DNA from: Microtetraspora glauca
GTDB taxonomy: Bacteria > Actinomycetota > Actinomycetes > Streptomycetales > Streptomycetaceae
DNA length: 64,000 nt
Assembly (NCBI GenBank): GCA_000721275.1
Contig: JOFO01000001.1
Location: 282,161-346,160, forward strand
Direction: 5' to 3'
This document shows positions 15,928-23,091 of the stretch, piece by piece. The notes beneath the pieces were generated by a model. It saw only the letters and a program-made list of their open reading frames with translations, was not told the origin of the DNA and did not search any database. A program made the position numbers and the translations under genes. How positions within the stretch are numbered: position 1 is the first letter of the stretch; every line of letters begins with the position of its first letter.

Positions 15928-17069
15928 CGGGACTCCCCCCGTCGGGCGTCGGACGCGGTGTCAGGTCCCAGCAGGACGGCGGCGTGGCTGCGGCCCGCCG
16001 AGGTCTCGTACTGGAGGGCGACATGGCTGACGGCGACGGTGGCGTCGCGCCAATAACGCTGGGCGGGGTGCGCCTCGGAGAGGCCGCTCGTACCGGTGGT
16101 GCGGATCAGCGAGGTCACCGCCTCGCCGACGAGCTCGGCCGCCGCGGCGGCGTTGCGCTCGGCACGAGCGAGGGTCTGCGGGGTGAACTCGCCGGCGTCC
16201 GCGAGCCGGGCGTTCTCCTCGACGAGGAGGCGGGCGGAGTCGATGAGGCCGGAGGCCCGTACCAGCTGGATCTCCTTGGCGGGCATGCGCTTGCGGTCCT
16301 TGAGGGCCGCGCCGCAGACGTCGAGCATGCCGAGGGCGGCGCCGACCGCCGGCCCGACGAACGTCAGACCCGCGACCGCCGCGAACGGCACCCGGTGCAC
16401 GGGTGCGTCCGAGTGGACACACCGGCCGGTGAGCAACCCCGCACGGGCGAAGGAGAACCTCTCGGGCACCTGGACGTCGTCCACCACGACGGTGTGGCTG
16501 CCGGTCGCGCGCATGCCGATGGCGTCCCAGGTGTCGCGGACGAGGTACTTGCCCCAGGGCAGGGCGAAGAAGCGCAGCTCCGGCGACCCTTCGGCGGCAG
16601 GCACCGCGGCGCACAGGAGCACCCAGTCCGCGTGGCCGGCCCCGCTGACGTAGTTCCATGTGCCGTCGAGCCGCCAGCCCCCTTCCACGGCCCGTGCCCG
16701 GCCGCTCGGGATCAGTCCGGCCGACATCAGGACGTCGGCGCTCTCACCCCAGATTGCCTGCTGTCCCTCGGTGGGGAGGTGGGCGGCGAACCGGGCGGCG
16801 TACGCGGAGAGCGAGGCCAGCCACCCGCTCGCCGGGCAGCCCCGGGCCACCGCGAACACGGCCTGGGTCAGGTCGGTGAAGGAGCCCTCGGCGCCACCCC
16901 ACCGGGAGGCCACGAAGTGCCGTGCGGGCCCGTCCTCGCGCAGGGCGTGGACCACCTCTGGGGCGAGCTCGCGCGTGCGGTCCGCTTCGGAGGCGTGCAG
17001 GGCGGCGAGCTTGCCCAGCTTCCAGTCGACCCCAGGGACCCGTACTGCCTCCGCCGTCTCGGGTGCCAT
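15924..17069 (-). CDS. Flavin-dependent hydroxylase, acyl-CoA-dehydrogenase fold (ActVA5-like, two-component)
   Basis: Group D flavin monooxygenase of 381 residues that uses FMNH2 or FADH2 from a separate reductase to hydroxylate an aromatic polyketide, as ActVA-ORF5 does. It shows the acyl-CoA dehydrogenase fold landmarks: GGWRLDGTWNYVSGAGHADW, GMRATGSHTVVVDDVQVP, and a helical C-terminal domain ending around QRYWRDATVAVSHVALQ. The ATG at 17069 overlaps the SRPBCC stop (TGATG). The likely reductase partner is at 18497-19033. Confidence 0.9.
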   Translation of the reverse strand: MAPETAEAVRVPGVDWKLGKLAALHASEADRTRELAPEVVHALREDGPARHFVASRWGGAEGSFTDLTQAVFAVARGCPASGWLASLSAYAARFAAHLPTEGQQAIWGESADVLMSAGLIPSGRARAVEGGWRLDGTWNYVSGAGHADWVLLCAAVPAAEGSPELRFFALPWGKYLVRDTWDAIGMRATGSHTVVVDDVQVPERFSFARAGLLTGRCVHSDAPVHRVPFAAVAGLTFVGPAVGAALGMLDVCGAALKDRKRMPAKEIQLVRASGLIDSARLLVEENARLADAGEFTPQTLARAERNAAAAAELVGEAVTSLIRTTGTSGLSEAHPAQRYWRDATVAVSHVALQYETSAGRSHAAVLLGPDTASDARRGESR

Positions 17070-17536
17070 CACAGGGCCTTCGCGAAGCGGTCGAGGGTCT
17101 CGCCGGGGCTCGGCCCGTCGAGTGCCTGGAAGATCCGGCGGGCGCCCTCACCGTGCTTGTACAGCTTCACGTGCGCCAGTTCGACCCGGGTGCCGCCGTC
17201 GCCGTCCGGCAGGAAGTCCACCTCGATCTCGCTGGCCCGCTCGTCGTCCGGAACGGACTGCCAGGCAGCGTCGATCCGCCAGGTCATGACCAGTCGGCGC
17301 CCCGGCTCCCACTCCAGTATCCGGCCCCAGGCGATCTCGGTTCCGTCGACGTCCCATTCGTAGTAGCGCCCGCCCACGCCGGGCTCGAAGGCCAGCCCTG
17401 CCCGCTCCTTCCGTACGAGCACGTGGGAGGGCGGCCACCAGTCCGCCGGCCTCTGGGTGAAGACGTCGAAGCAGTGCCGGGGCGTGGCCGCCACGGTCAC
17501 CGACTTCCGTACGTCCGGGATCGTCTGTTCGGGCAC
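17069..17536 (-). CDS. SRPBCC (AHSA1-like) small protein
   Basis: A 155-residue START/SRPBCC-fold protein. The pattern VAATPRHCFDVFTQRPADWWPP, GVGGRYYEWDVDGTEIAWGRILEWEPGRRL and a helix at the end match AHSA1-domain proteins, a hydrophobic-ligand pocket fold. In this setting it may act as a polyketide cyclase or ligand carrier, but AHSA1 proteins are common and the role is not proven. GTG at 17536 has GAGGAGG just upstream. It is the first gene of an operon with the hydroxylase and epoxide hydrolase, below a SARP-like box. Confidence 0.8.
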   Translation of the reverse strand: MPEQTIPDVRKSVTVAATPRHCFDVFTQRPADWWPPSHVLVRKERAGLAFEPGVGGRYYEWDVDGTEIAWGRILEWEPGRRLVMTWRIDAAWQSVPDDERASEIEVDFLPDGDGGTRVELAHVKLYKHGEGARRIFQALDGPSPGETLDRFAKAL

Positions 17537-17588
17537 GGGGCCTCCTCGCTCGGTCGCGTATGGGTCCGCCCTCACGTTCCCCTCCCCC

Positions 17589-17606
17589 GCTCGAGCAACG
17601 CTCGAC
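17589..17606 (-). promoter_or_regulatory. SARP-type box in the divergent SRPBCC/ketoreductase promoter region
   Basis: On the minus strand two identical TCGAGCG heptamers are spaced by TTGC, an exact 11-bp period, 53 bp above the SRPBCC start. The plus strand reads TCGAGCA and TCGACAG with the same period toward the ketoreductase. A GAACGT hexamer about 9 bp downstream on the minus strand may be the -10. Confidence 0.65.
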
Positions 17607-17697
17607 AGCCGCCCCCGCTCCAGCGCAGAGCGAGAGCGGCACAAGGCCGGGCCCTCACCGTCGTACCCACCACGACCACGGCGAACGGGAGAACACG

Positions 17698-18483
17698 ATG
17701 ACTGACGCAGGACGACGGATCGCCTTCGTCACCGGCGCGACCAGTGGCATCGGCCTGGCCGTCACCGAACTCCTGGCCCGCCGGGGCATCGCGGTGTTCG
17801 GTGTGGCCCGTGGCCAGGAGGGCGTGGACGCCCTGGTGAAGCGGCTGCGTGAGGAGGGACTGGAGGTCGCCGGGACCGCTTGCGACGTGACGTCCACCGA
17901 GCAGGTCGGGCGGGCGGTCCAGGCCGCCGTGGCGCGGTACGGACGGATCGACATCCTCGTCAACAACGCGGGCCGCGGCGGCGGCGGCGAGACCGCCTCG
18001 ATCGACGACGCCCTCTGGCTGGACGTGATCGACACCAACCTCACCGGTACGTTCCGTGTCACCCGCGAGGTGCTGAGCACCGGCCTGATGCGCGAGAGCG
18101 GCTGGGGGCGGATCATCAACATCGCCTCGACGGGCGGTAAGCAGGGTGTGGAACTCGCCGCCCCCTACTCCGCCTCCAAGCATGGGGTCGTCGGCTTCAG
18201 CAAGGCCGTCGGCAAGGAGCTCGCGAAGACCGGCATCACCGTCAACGCGGTCTGCCCGGGCTATGTGGAGACACCGATGGCGGAGCGCGTGCGCCACGGT
18301 TATGCGCAGCACTACGGGGTGTCCGAGCAGGAGTTCCTGGAGAAGTTCCAGGCCAAGATCCCGCTCGGCCGCTACTCGACCCCGGAGGAGGTCGCGGGTC
18401 TCGTCGGCTACCTCGTCACGGACCTGGCGGCGTCGATCACCGCACAGGCGCTCAACGTCTGCGGCGGACTCGGCAACTACTGA
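17698..18483 (+). CDS. Type II polyketide ketoreductase (ActIII-like)
   Basis: SDR of 261 residues that reduces a keto group of the nascent poly-beta-ketone, typically at C-9. It is close to ActIII along its whole length: VTGATSGIGLAV cofactor motif, DVTSTEQV, LVNNAGRGGGGE, NIASTGGKQG, PYSASKHGVVGF with catalytic Tyr and Lys, NAVCPGYVETPMA, and the diagnostic C-terminus QALNVCGGLGNY. The last motif is practically restricted to type II PKS ketoreductases, so it fixes the cluster type although no ketosynthase is in the window. It starts a three-gene operon with the flavin reductase and the ActIV-like protein. Confidence 0.96.
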   Translation: MTDAGRRIAFVTGATSGIGLAVTELLARRGIAVFGVARGQEGVDALVKRLREEGLEVAGTACDVTSTEQVGRAVQAAVARYGRIDILVNNAGRGGGGETASIDDALWLDVIDTNLTGTFRVTREVLSTGLMRESGWGRIINIASTGGKQGVELAAPYSASKHGVVGFSKAVGKELAKTGITVNAVCPGYVETPMAERVRHGYAQHYGVSEQEFLEKFQAKIPLGRYSTPEEVAGLVGYLVTDLAASITAQALNVCGGLGNY

Positions 18484-18496
18484 GGGAACCGAGGCC

Positions 18497-19033
18497 ATGA
18501 CCAGCACCCCGGAAGCCCTGGCCGCGGAGCCCGACGCCGCCTCCTTCCGCACGGCGATGGGCCGCTTCCCCACCGGCGTAGCCGTGCTGACCCAGGGCAG
18601 TGGCGACACCACTCTCGCCCTGACCGTCAACAGCCTGGCGTCGGTCTCCCTCGACCCCCTGCTCCTGGTGATCGCGGTCGGCGCGGACGGCAGGATGCGG
18701 CGGCGGGTGGACCGACTCGGCAGCTTCGTCGTGAACGTGCTGTCCGAGCGCCAGCGCAGCCTGGCCCAGGAGTTCGCCCTGCCGTCCCGGCCCGAGGGGC
18801 CGGCCGCGATGCGGCGCCTGGGCGCGGCCGTCGGGGTCACGGGCAACGCCGTGATCCCGACGGCGGAGGCGTACTTCGAGTGCGTCCTGCACGCGGGTCA
18901 CGAGGCCGGAGACCACGAGCTGTTCGTCGGCCGGGTCGTGGCCCTCTCCGGCGCGTCCGCCGCACCGGATCCGCTCGTGTTCCACCGCGGTCGCTACACG
19001 CGACTGCCCCACGGGAAGAAGGAGTTCTCATGA
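18497..19033 (+). CDS. Flavin reductase (ActVB-like, HpaC family)
   Basis: A 178-residue NAD(P)H:flavin oxidoreductase that supplies reduced flavin to the two-component hydroxylase at 15924. It has the split-barrel flavin-binding pattern of the family: FRTAMGRFPTGVAVLTQ, ALTVNSLASVSLDPLLL, FVVNVLSERQ, and FHRGRY at the end. The ATG overlaps with the following gene's start (ATGA at 19030-19033). Position next to the ketoreductase mirrors actVB linkage to tailoring genes. Confidence 0.92.
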   Translation: MTSTPEALAAEPDAASFRTAMGRFPTGVAVLTQGSGDTTLALTVNSLASVSLDPLLLVIAVGADGRMRRRVDRLGSFVVNVLSERQRSLAQEFALPSRPEGPAAMRRLGAAVGVTGNAVIPTAEAYFECVLHAGHEAGDHELFVGRVVALSGASAAPDPLVFHRGRYTRLPHGKKEFS

Positions 19034-19947
19034 CCGCCCCGGTTGTCGCACCACCCTCTCTCGACCAGATCGCGGACGGGGTCCACGCCTATGTCCAGCC
19101 CGGCGGCGGGTGGTGCCTCAACAACGCGGGTCTGATCGTCGGCGACGGAGTCACCGTGCTGGTCGACACGGCGGCCACCGAGCACCGCACCCGGCTCCTG
19201 CGGGAGGCGATCGAGGGTGTCGCCCCCGGCGGCCCGGCCTTCGTGGTCAACACGCACTTCCACGGCGATCACACCTTCGGCAACGGCCAGTTCGTGCCGC
19301 GGGCGACGATCGTCGCCCATGAGGGGACCCGATCCGACACCGCGGAGGCCGGCCTCGCGCTGCGCGGGCTGTGGCCCGGTGTGGACTGGGGCGAGACGCC
19401 TCTGACGCTGCCCACGCTGACGTTCAGCGACCGGATGACCCTGCACGCGGGTGGCCTGCGGGTCGAGCTCCTGCACGTCGGCCCCGCGCACACCGCCAAC
19501 GACGTGGTGGCCTGGGTGCCCGAGCGAGGGGTGCTCTTCACGGGCGACGTGGCCTGGTCGGGCGTGACCCCGTACGTGCTGATGGGCTCCCTGAGCGGCT
19601 CGCTGCGTGCCCTGCAGCGTCTGCGGGAGCTCGGCCCCCGCACGGTCGTTCCCGGTCACGGGCCGGTCGGCGGCCCGGAGGTGCTGGACCGGACCGAGGC
19701 GTATCTGCGCTGGCTGGGACGGCTGGCCGAGGAGGGGATACGCGACGGGCTGACGGCTCTCGAAGCGGCGGAACGGGCCAACCCGGGCGAGTTCGGCGCG
19801 CTGCTCGACGGGGAACGCCTGGTCGGGAATCTGCACCGGGCGTACGCGGAGGCCCAGGGGCTCGCGCGCGGCGCGCGGATCGACGTACAGGCCTCGTTCC
19901 TGGAGATGGTGCGTTTCCACGGCGGCCTGCCCGCCTGCCACGCCTGA
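19030..19947 (+). CDS. Metallo-beta-lactamase-fold polyketide cyclase/thioesterase (ActIV-like)
   Basis: A 305-residue MBL-fold enzyme like ActIV, which catalyses second-ring cyclisation and release of the ACP-bound bicyclic intermediate. Zinc motif HFHGDHTFGN is intact, followed by GPAHTANDVVAW, FTGDVAWSGVTP, PGHGPVGG, and a family-specific C-terminus FLEMVRFHGGLPACHA. With the ActIII-like reductase, ActVA5/ActVB-like pair and SnoaL-like proteins this gives the window a benzoisochromanequinone-like enzyme set, though the P450s and sugar point to a different product. Confidence 0.92.
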   Translation: MTAPVVAPPSLDQIADGVHAYVQPGGGWCLNNAGLIVGDGVTVLVDTAATEHRTRLLREAIEGVAPGGPAFVVNTHFHGDHTFGNGQFVPRATIVAHEGTRSDTAEAGLALRGLWPGVDWGETPLTLPTLTFSDRMTLHAGGLRVELLHVGPAHTANDVVAWVPERGVLFTGDVAWSGVTPYVLMGSLSGSLRALQRLRELGPRTVVPGHGPVGGPEVLDRTEAYLRWLGRLAEEGIRDGLTALEAAERANPGEFGALLDGERLVGNLHRAYAEAQGLARGARIDVQASFLEMVRFHGGLPACHA

Positions 19948-19965
19948 TCATCCGTTCCGAGGCAT

Positions 19966-20014
19966 GCGTCCACGGGTGTGGGCCCCCTTCGCGGGGCTCC
20001 ACACCCGTGGACGC
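19966..20014. terminator. Bidirectional terminator, 16-bp outer stem
   Basis: GCGTCCACGGGTGTGG (from 19966) is the exact reverse complement of the segment ending at 20014, with an inner GCCCC/GGGGC stem. It lies between genes converging at 19947 and 20021. Confidence 0.88.
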
Positions 20015-20020
20015 GGGTCG

Positions 20021-20464
20021 TCAGGCCGGCGCGTCTTGATGGATGACCCGCCGACGGGTGAGCAGCTTCCCGTTCCTGCGGACCAGTTCGTCCTCGACGA
20101 GGAAGGTCGGCTGGAAGGACACCTTGGCGTCCCGCCCCGTCAGGGTGACCAGGGTGTAGTACGACACCCGCAGCAGGTCGACGTCCTCGGCGTCCGACTC
20201 GATCAGCACATGCCCGAACCAGTGTCGCGGGGCGATTCCCTCGTACCGGGGCACGTTCGCCGTCATTCCCGCGATCATCTCCGTGCGCCCCCGCTGCCGG
20301 GAGCCTCCTGCGTGGACGATCTCGGCGTCCTCGGTGAAGGTGTCTGCGAATCCCTCGATGTCCAGTGAGTCGACCCGCCTCATCTGGCGCGCGTAGAACG
20401 TCTGCACCTCGGCGTAGAGATCCCCGGTGACCTGGGGGGACGTTGCCTGGACCGCGTGCGACAC
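20021..20464 (-). CDS. SnoaL-like / NTF2-fold protein, paralog 2
   Basis: A 147-residue SnoaL_4-type protein, paralogous to 9600-10163. Shared landmarks are the first helix (LYAEVQTFYARQM), FADTFTEDAEIVH, GHVLIESD, and the last strands FQPTFLVEDELVRRNGKLL. The GTG start at 20464 has GAAGGGAG just upstream. It is a single-gene unit at the very right end of the cluster, facing the ActIV-like gene across a terminator. A cyclase/hydratase or chaperone role for an aromatic intermediate is plausible but unproven. Confidence 0.82.
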   Translation of the reverse strand: MSHAVQATSPQVTGDLYAEVQTFYARQMRRVDSLDIEGFADTFTEDAEIVHAGGSRQRGRTEMIAGMTANVPRYEGIAPRHWFGHVLIESDAEDVDLLRVSYYTLVTLTGRDAKVSFQPTFLVEDELVRRNGKLLTRRRVIHQDAPA

Positions 20465-21234
20465 GGCCGCTCCCTTCGGTGGCGCCACGCCGCCGAACGC
20501 AGCGGCGCGATCGGCTGCCACCCTGCCGTCCGCGGCTCCGGCCCCGGTGGACCTGGCGTCGAGGCTCGCATGAGGCCGACGCCGGGTCACGGCGTGCCGG
20601 GTGTCCCTGTGGGAGCCGCCGGGGCGGGGGGAGTGGACGACCTCATGACGTACGTGCCGAGATCGTCGGCCTCGACGATCCCCGGGAGCGATCCACCCTC
20701 CCGCAGGGGCGTGACGTAGCGGGTCGCTACGACCTCTTCCAACACTTTCCCAGGCCACCCATCTCAACAGGCTTGCAATCCACGGACGGCTTCTCCGGAG
20801 CGCCGAGGCACGGCCCACGATCCGACCGCGCTGGGGAGGATCTGGGGAGTTTCGGCCGGCAAGCCGATTCCCCCGCTGCCCCCTTCGGCCGTCACGGTGC
20901 CACGCCCCTTGCTGCCGGCCTCCGGCATGAAGTGAGCATAGTAACCGAGAGTGATCGCAGGCGAGGAGTATCCGGGGGCCCGTCCGTTTCCGGCCGTCGC
21001 GGCGCCTCTCTCCGCACGGTCGACGCAAACGTGCGGGCCGCCATGGGCGAACCCGGAGCCGTCGTGGGAGCTGTAAGAGGCCGGCGGCGACGCGGCGTCG
21101 GACCCGGCCGGGCGGCTGCGGGGCCGCGGCCGTCCCGACCGAAGGTCGGACGCCATGGGCCGCTGTGTCATCGGACTACGGCGCCTTCGGGTGACGGCGC
21201 GCGCCCTACGGGCAGGTCGTGCCCGTGGGCCGGT
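20465..21234. other. 770-bp gene-poor border region
   Basis: No intact gene. It contains the integrase remnant (about 20830-20980) and a 7-bp inverted repeat CGTAGCG/CGCTACG at 20715-20731. Codon structure is lost on both strands. No tRNA or clear attachment-site duplication was recognised. Confidence 0.6.
20830..20980 (-). pseudogene. Remnant of a tyrosine-recombinase (integrase) C-terminus
   Basis: On the minus strand the frame reads SSPAITLGYYAHFMPEAGSKGR, the C-terminal signature of actinobacterial phage/ICE integrases including the catalytic tyrosine. A second piece, GRNSPD, found at the end of such integrases, follows in a different frame, so at least one frameshift separates the two. 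No other integrase sequence precedes it. It is therefore a decayed fragment of about 50 codons and marks a past integration next to the cluster. Confidence 0.72.
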
Positions 21235-22155
21235 TCACGTGGCTGCGGGTCCCTGGTGGCGCCGGTGGCGCAAACGGACTTCGACCTGGCCGTCGACGAT
21301 CCGCGTCTCGAACGAGGGCTGACGGGCGGTCGCGGGGCCGCGGACGTTCCAGCCGTCGCTCAGCCGGAAGACGCTGCCGTGCCAGGGGCAGCGGATGCAG
21401 CCGTCGGAGACCTCGCCGTCGGACAGCGGGCCGGACATGTGGGCGCAGCGGTCGGCGAGGACGCGGACCTGCCCGCCGCCCTCACGGACGACGACGACGT
21501 CCACGCCGTCCACCGCGGCCCGCGCCGGCCGGCCGGCGGGGAAGCCGGACACCGGTCCGATCCGGTGCCAGCCGGGGCTCACGAGACGCGGTACGGCCTC
21601 CGCGTGGTTCGCACCCGCCGCCTGCCGGTAGGCCAGGTGGCCGCCGAGCGCCCCGCCCGCTCCGACGGCGGTGAGGCCGGCCAGCGCGAGGATCCGGCCC
21701 TTGCCGTGGCGCCCGCGGAGGCGTGCCGTCAGCGAGGCGGCGTACAGGGACACCGCGGTGAGGTTCGCGGCCGCGTGGACCAGGCCGGTGCGGGACTGCT
21801 CGGGAGGCAGCTCCGCCCAGTCCGTCCAGCCCGCCGCGGCGGCGGGCGCCGCCCCCGCGAGACCGAGGGCGATCAGCGCCTGTGACGCCCGGCGCTGACC
21901 GGGGAGCAGATCGACGACGCTTGCGGAGAGCCAGGCGCCGATCGGCACCTGGACGAGGAGGGGGTGGACGGGATGGCCCAGCGGAAGCCCGTGCAGGACG
22001 TCCCGCGCGGACCCGAGGGGCAGACCGCGAACGACTCGGCGCACCGCGCTCACCAGTCCGTCGGCGACAGTGGACTGCTCCACCCGTTCCACCGCCCGGA
22101 GCACTCGCCCCATACCCGTCTGCGGTCCTTGGCACTTCGTGCGGTCCGATTCCAT
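21235..22155 (-). CDS. DUF2231 membrane domain fused to Rieske [2Fe-2S] domain
   Basis: A 306-residue protein. The N-terminal two thirds form a DUF2231-type four-helix membrane domain (LGHPVHPLLVQVPIGAWLSA, ALIALGLAGAAPAAAAGW, and two further segments). The last 100 residues are a Rieske domain with ligands CAHMSGPL and CPWHGSVF. Such fusions are membrane electron carriers or sensors of unknown substrate. A second possible ATG lies 14 codons in. It lies alone between the border region and a small membrane protein; no catalytic oxygenase subunit is nearby. Confidence 0.85.
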   Translation of the reverse strand: MESDRTKCQGPQTGMGRVLRAVERVEQSTVADGLVSAVRRVVRGLPLGSARDVLHGLPLGHPVHPLLVQVPIGAWLSASVVDLLPGQRRASQALIALGLAGAAPAAAAGWTDWAELPPEQSRTGLVHAAANLTAVSLYAASLTARLRGRHGKGRILALAGLTAVGAGGALGGHLAYRQAAGANHAEAVPRLVSPGWHRIGPVSGFPAGRPARAAVDGVDVVVVREGGGQVRVLADRCAHMSGPLSDGEVSDGCIRCPWHGSVFRLSDGWNVRGPATARQPSFETRIVDGQVEVRLRHRRHQGPAAT

Positions 22156-22378
22156 GCCCGCCGACTACCCCGCCCCGGGAGTCGACTCGCGCGCGGCGGG
22201 CGCGACGCTGTCCGGCTGCCTTTTGCGTGGGACCGCGCCCGGGCAGCAGCCGGAGCGACACGAGCCGCGAGGGAGGCGGACGTGAACCGGTCGACACGCG
22301 CGAGCGAGTCTGCGGACGCCTGGAAGCCTGGTCCGGACAGGGCGAGTGTCCGTGCGGCACGTCCACGCACGGCGCCCG

Positions 22379-22732
22379 TCATGGCCGGGGAAGAAGCCCG
22401 CGCTTCCCTCGCACGCCGGCGCACCGACCGCCGTGTGGGCTGCGGAACCAGGCGCTCAGCCACAGCGCCTGGAACCCGGCATCGAGGAGATAGACCCGCC
22501 GGATGCGCCCGGAGGTGGCGTACCGGACGTCCACCACGAACAGGGCGATAGCCGTTCCGGTACCCAGTACACGCGCGTGAGCCCTCCCCTCCGCCGTACC
22601 GGCACCGCGGATCTGAGCCCATCCGATGGCGACGAGCAGCCCGGAGACCGTCTGCAGCAACCACACGTCGGCCTTCGGGCCGGTGATCGCCTCGAAGCTG
22701 CGCCGGTGGACCAGGGGCCACGTCCCGCTCAC
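22379..22732 (-). CDS. Small membrane protein, possibly frameshifted at its 5' end
   Basis: About 117 residues with two or three membrane segments (VWLLQTVSGLLVAIGWAQI, LGTGTAIALFVVDVRYA, LLDAGFQALWLSAWF). I recognise SGTWPLVHRRSFEAITGPK as the conserved start of a small actinobacterial membrane family whose members begin slightly earlier. The residues expected before it (GWFNL) are encoded in this frame but have no start codon, while an ATG with reading frame lies one base off at 22775. Either translation begins at the GTG at 22732, which has no ribosome site, or a 1-bp indel broke the gene. Function unknown. Confidence 0.55.
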   Translation of the reverse strand: MSGTWPLVHRRSFEAITGPKADVWLLQTVSGLLVAIGWAQIRGAGTAEGRAHARVLGTGTAIALFVVDVRYATSGRIRRVYLLDAGFQALWLSAWFRSPHGGRCAGVRGKRGLLPRP

Positions 22733-23091
22733 GAGGTTGAACCAGCCCTGCGCGGGCGACGGACACGGGAGTCATCTTGCCCACCGTCCCTTCACGCGTG
22801 ATCGATGTGCGGCCACGGGAGAACCCTCGCGCCCGACCGCACAGGTGATCGGCACACGGGCGACTGCCCGCGCCGCCGCTCCTCAAGCGCACCCGTGCGC
22901 TTGACCGCTGCCCGACAGCGGGCACCGGCGCACCGCGCTGCGGAAACCCCAGGGCGGCTGTGGCGCCCGGGCCGGAAGGCAGGACGTGGAGCGGGAGCCT
23001 TCGAGCTGCCGACCTGGCCGGATCTCGGACCCCTGCCGCACGCCGGAGGGCCACCCGGCGCTCGTCCGCTAGGTCGGGCGCGCATGCCGAC
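22733..23091. other. About 360 bp without a convincing gene
   Basis: Apart from the displaced 5' end of the small membrane gene (to about 22775) I see no coding signal, repeat or clear terminator. Confidence 0.4.

Noticed and set aside
20715..20731. CGTAGCG/CGCTACG repeat as attachment site of the lost element
   Set aside because: No second copy or tRNA 3' end was found in the window to support an att site; kept only as a repeat in the border region.
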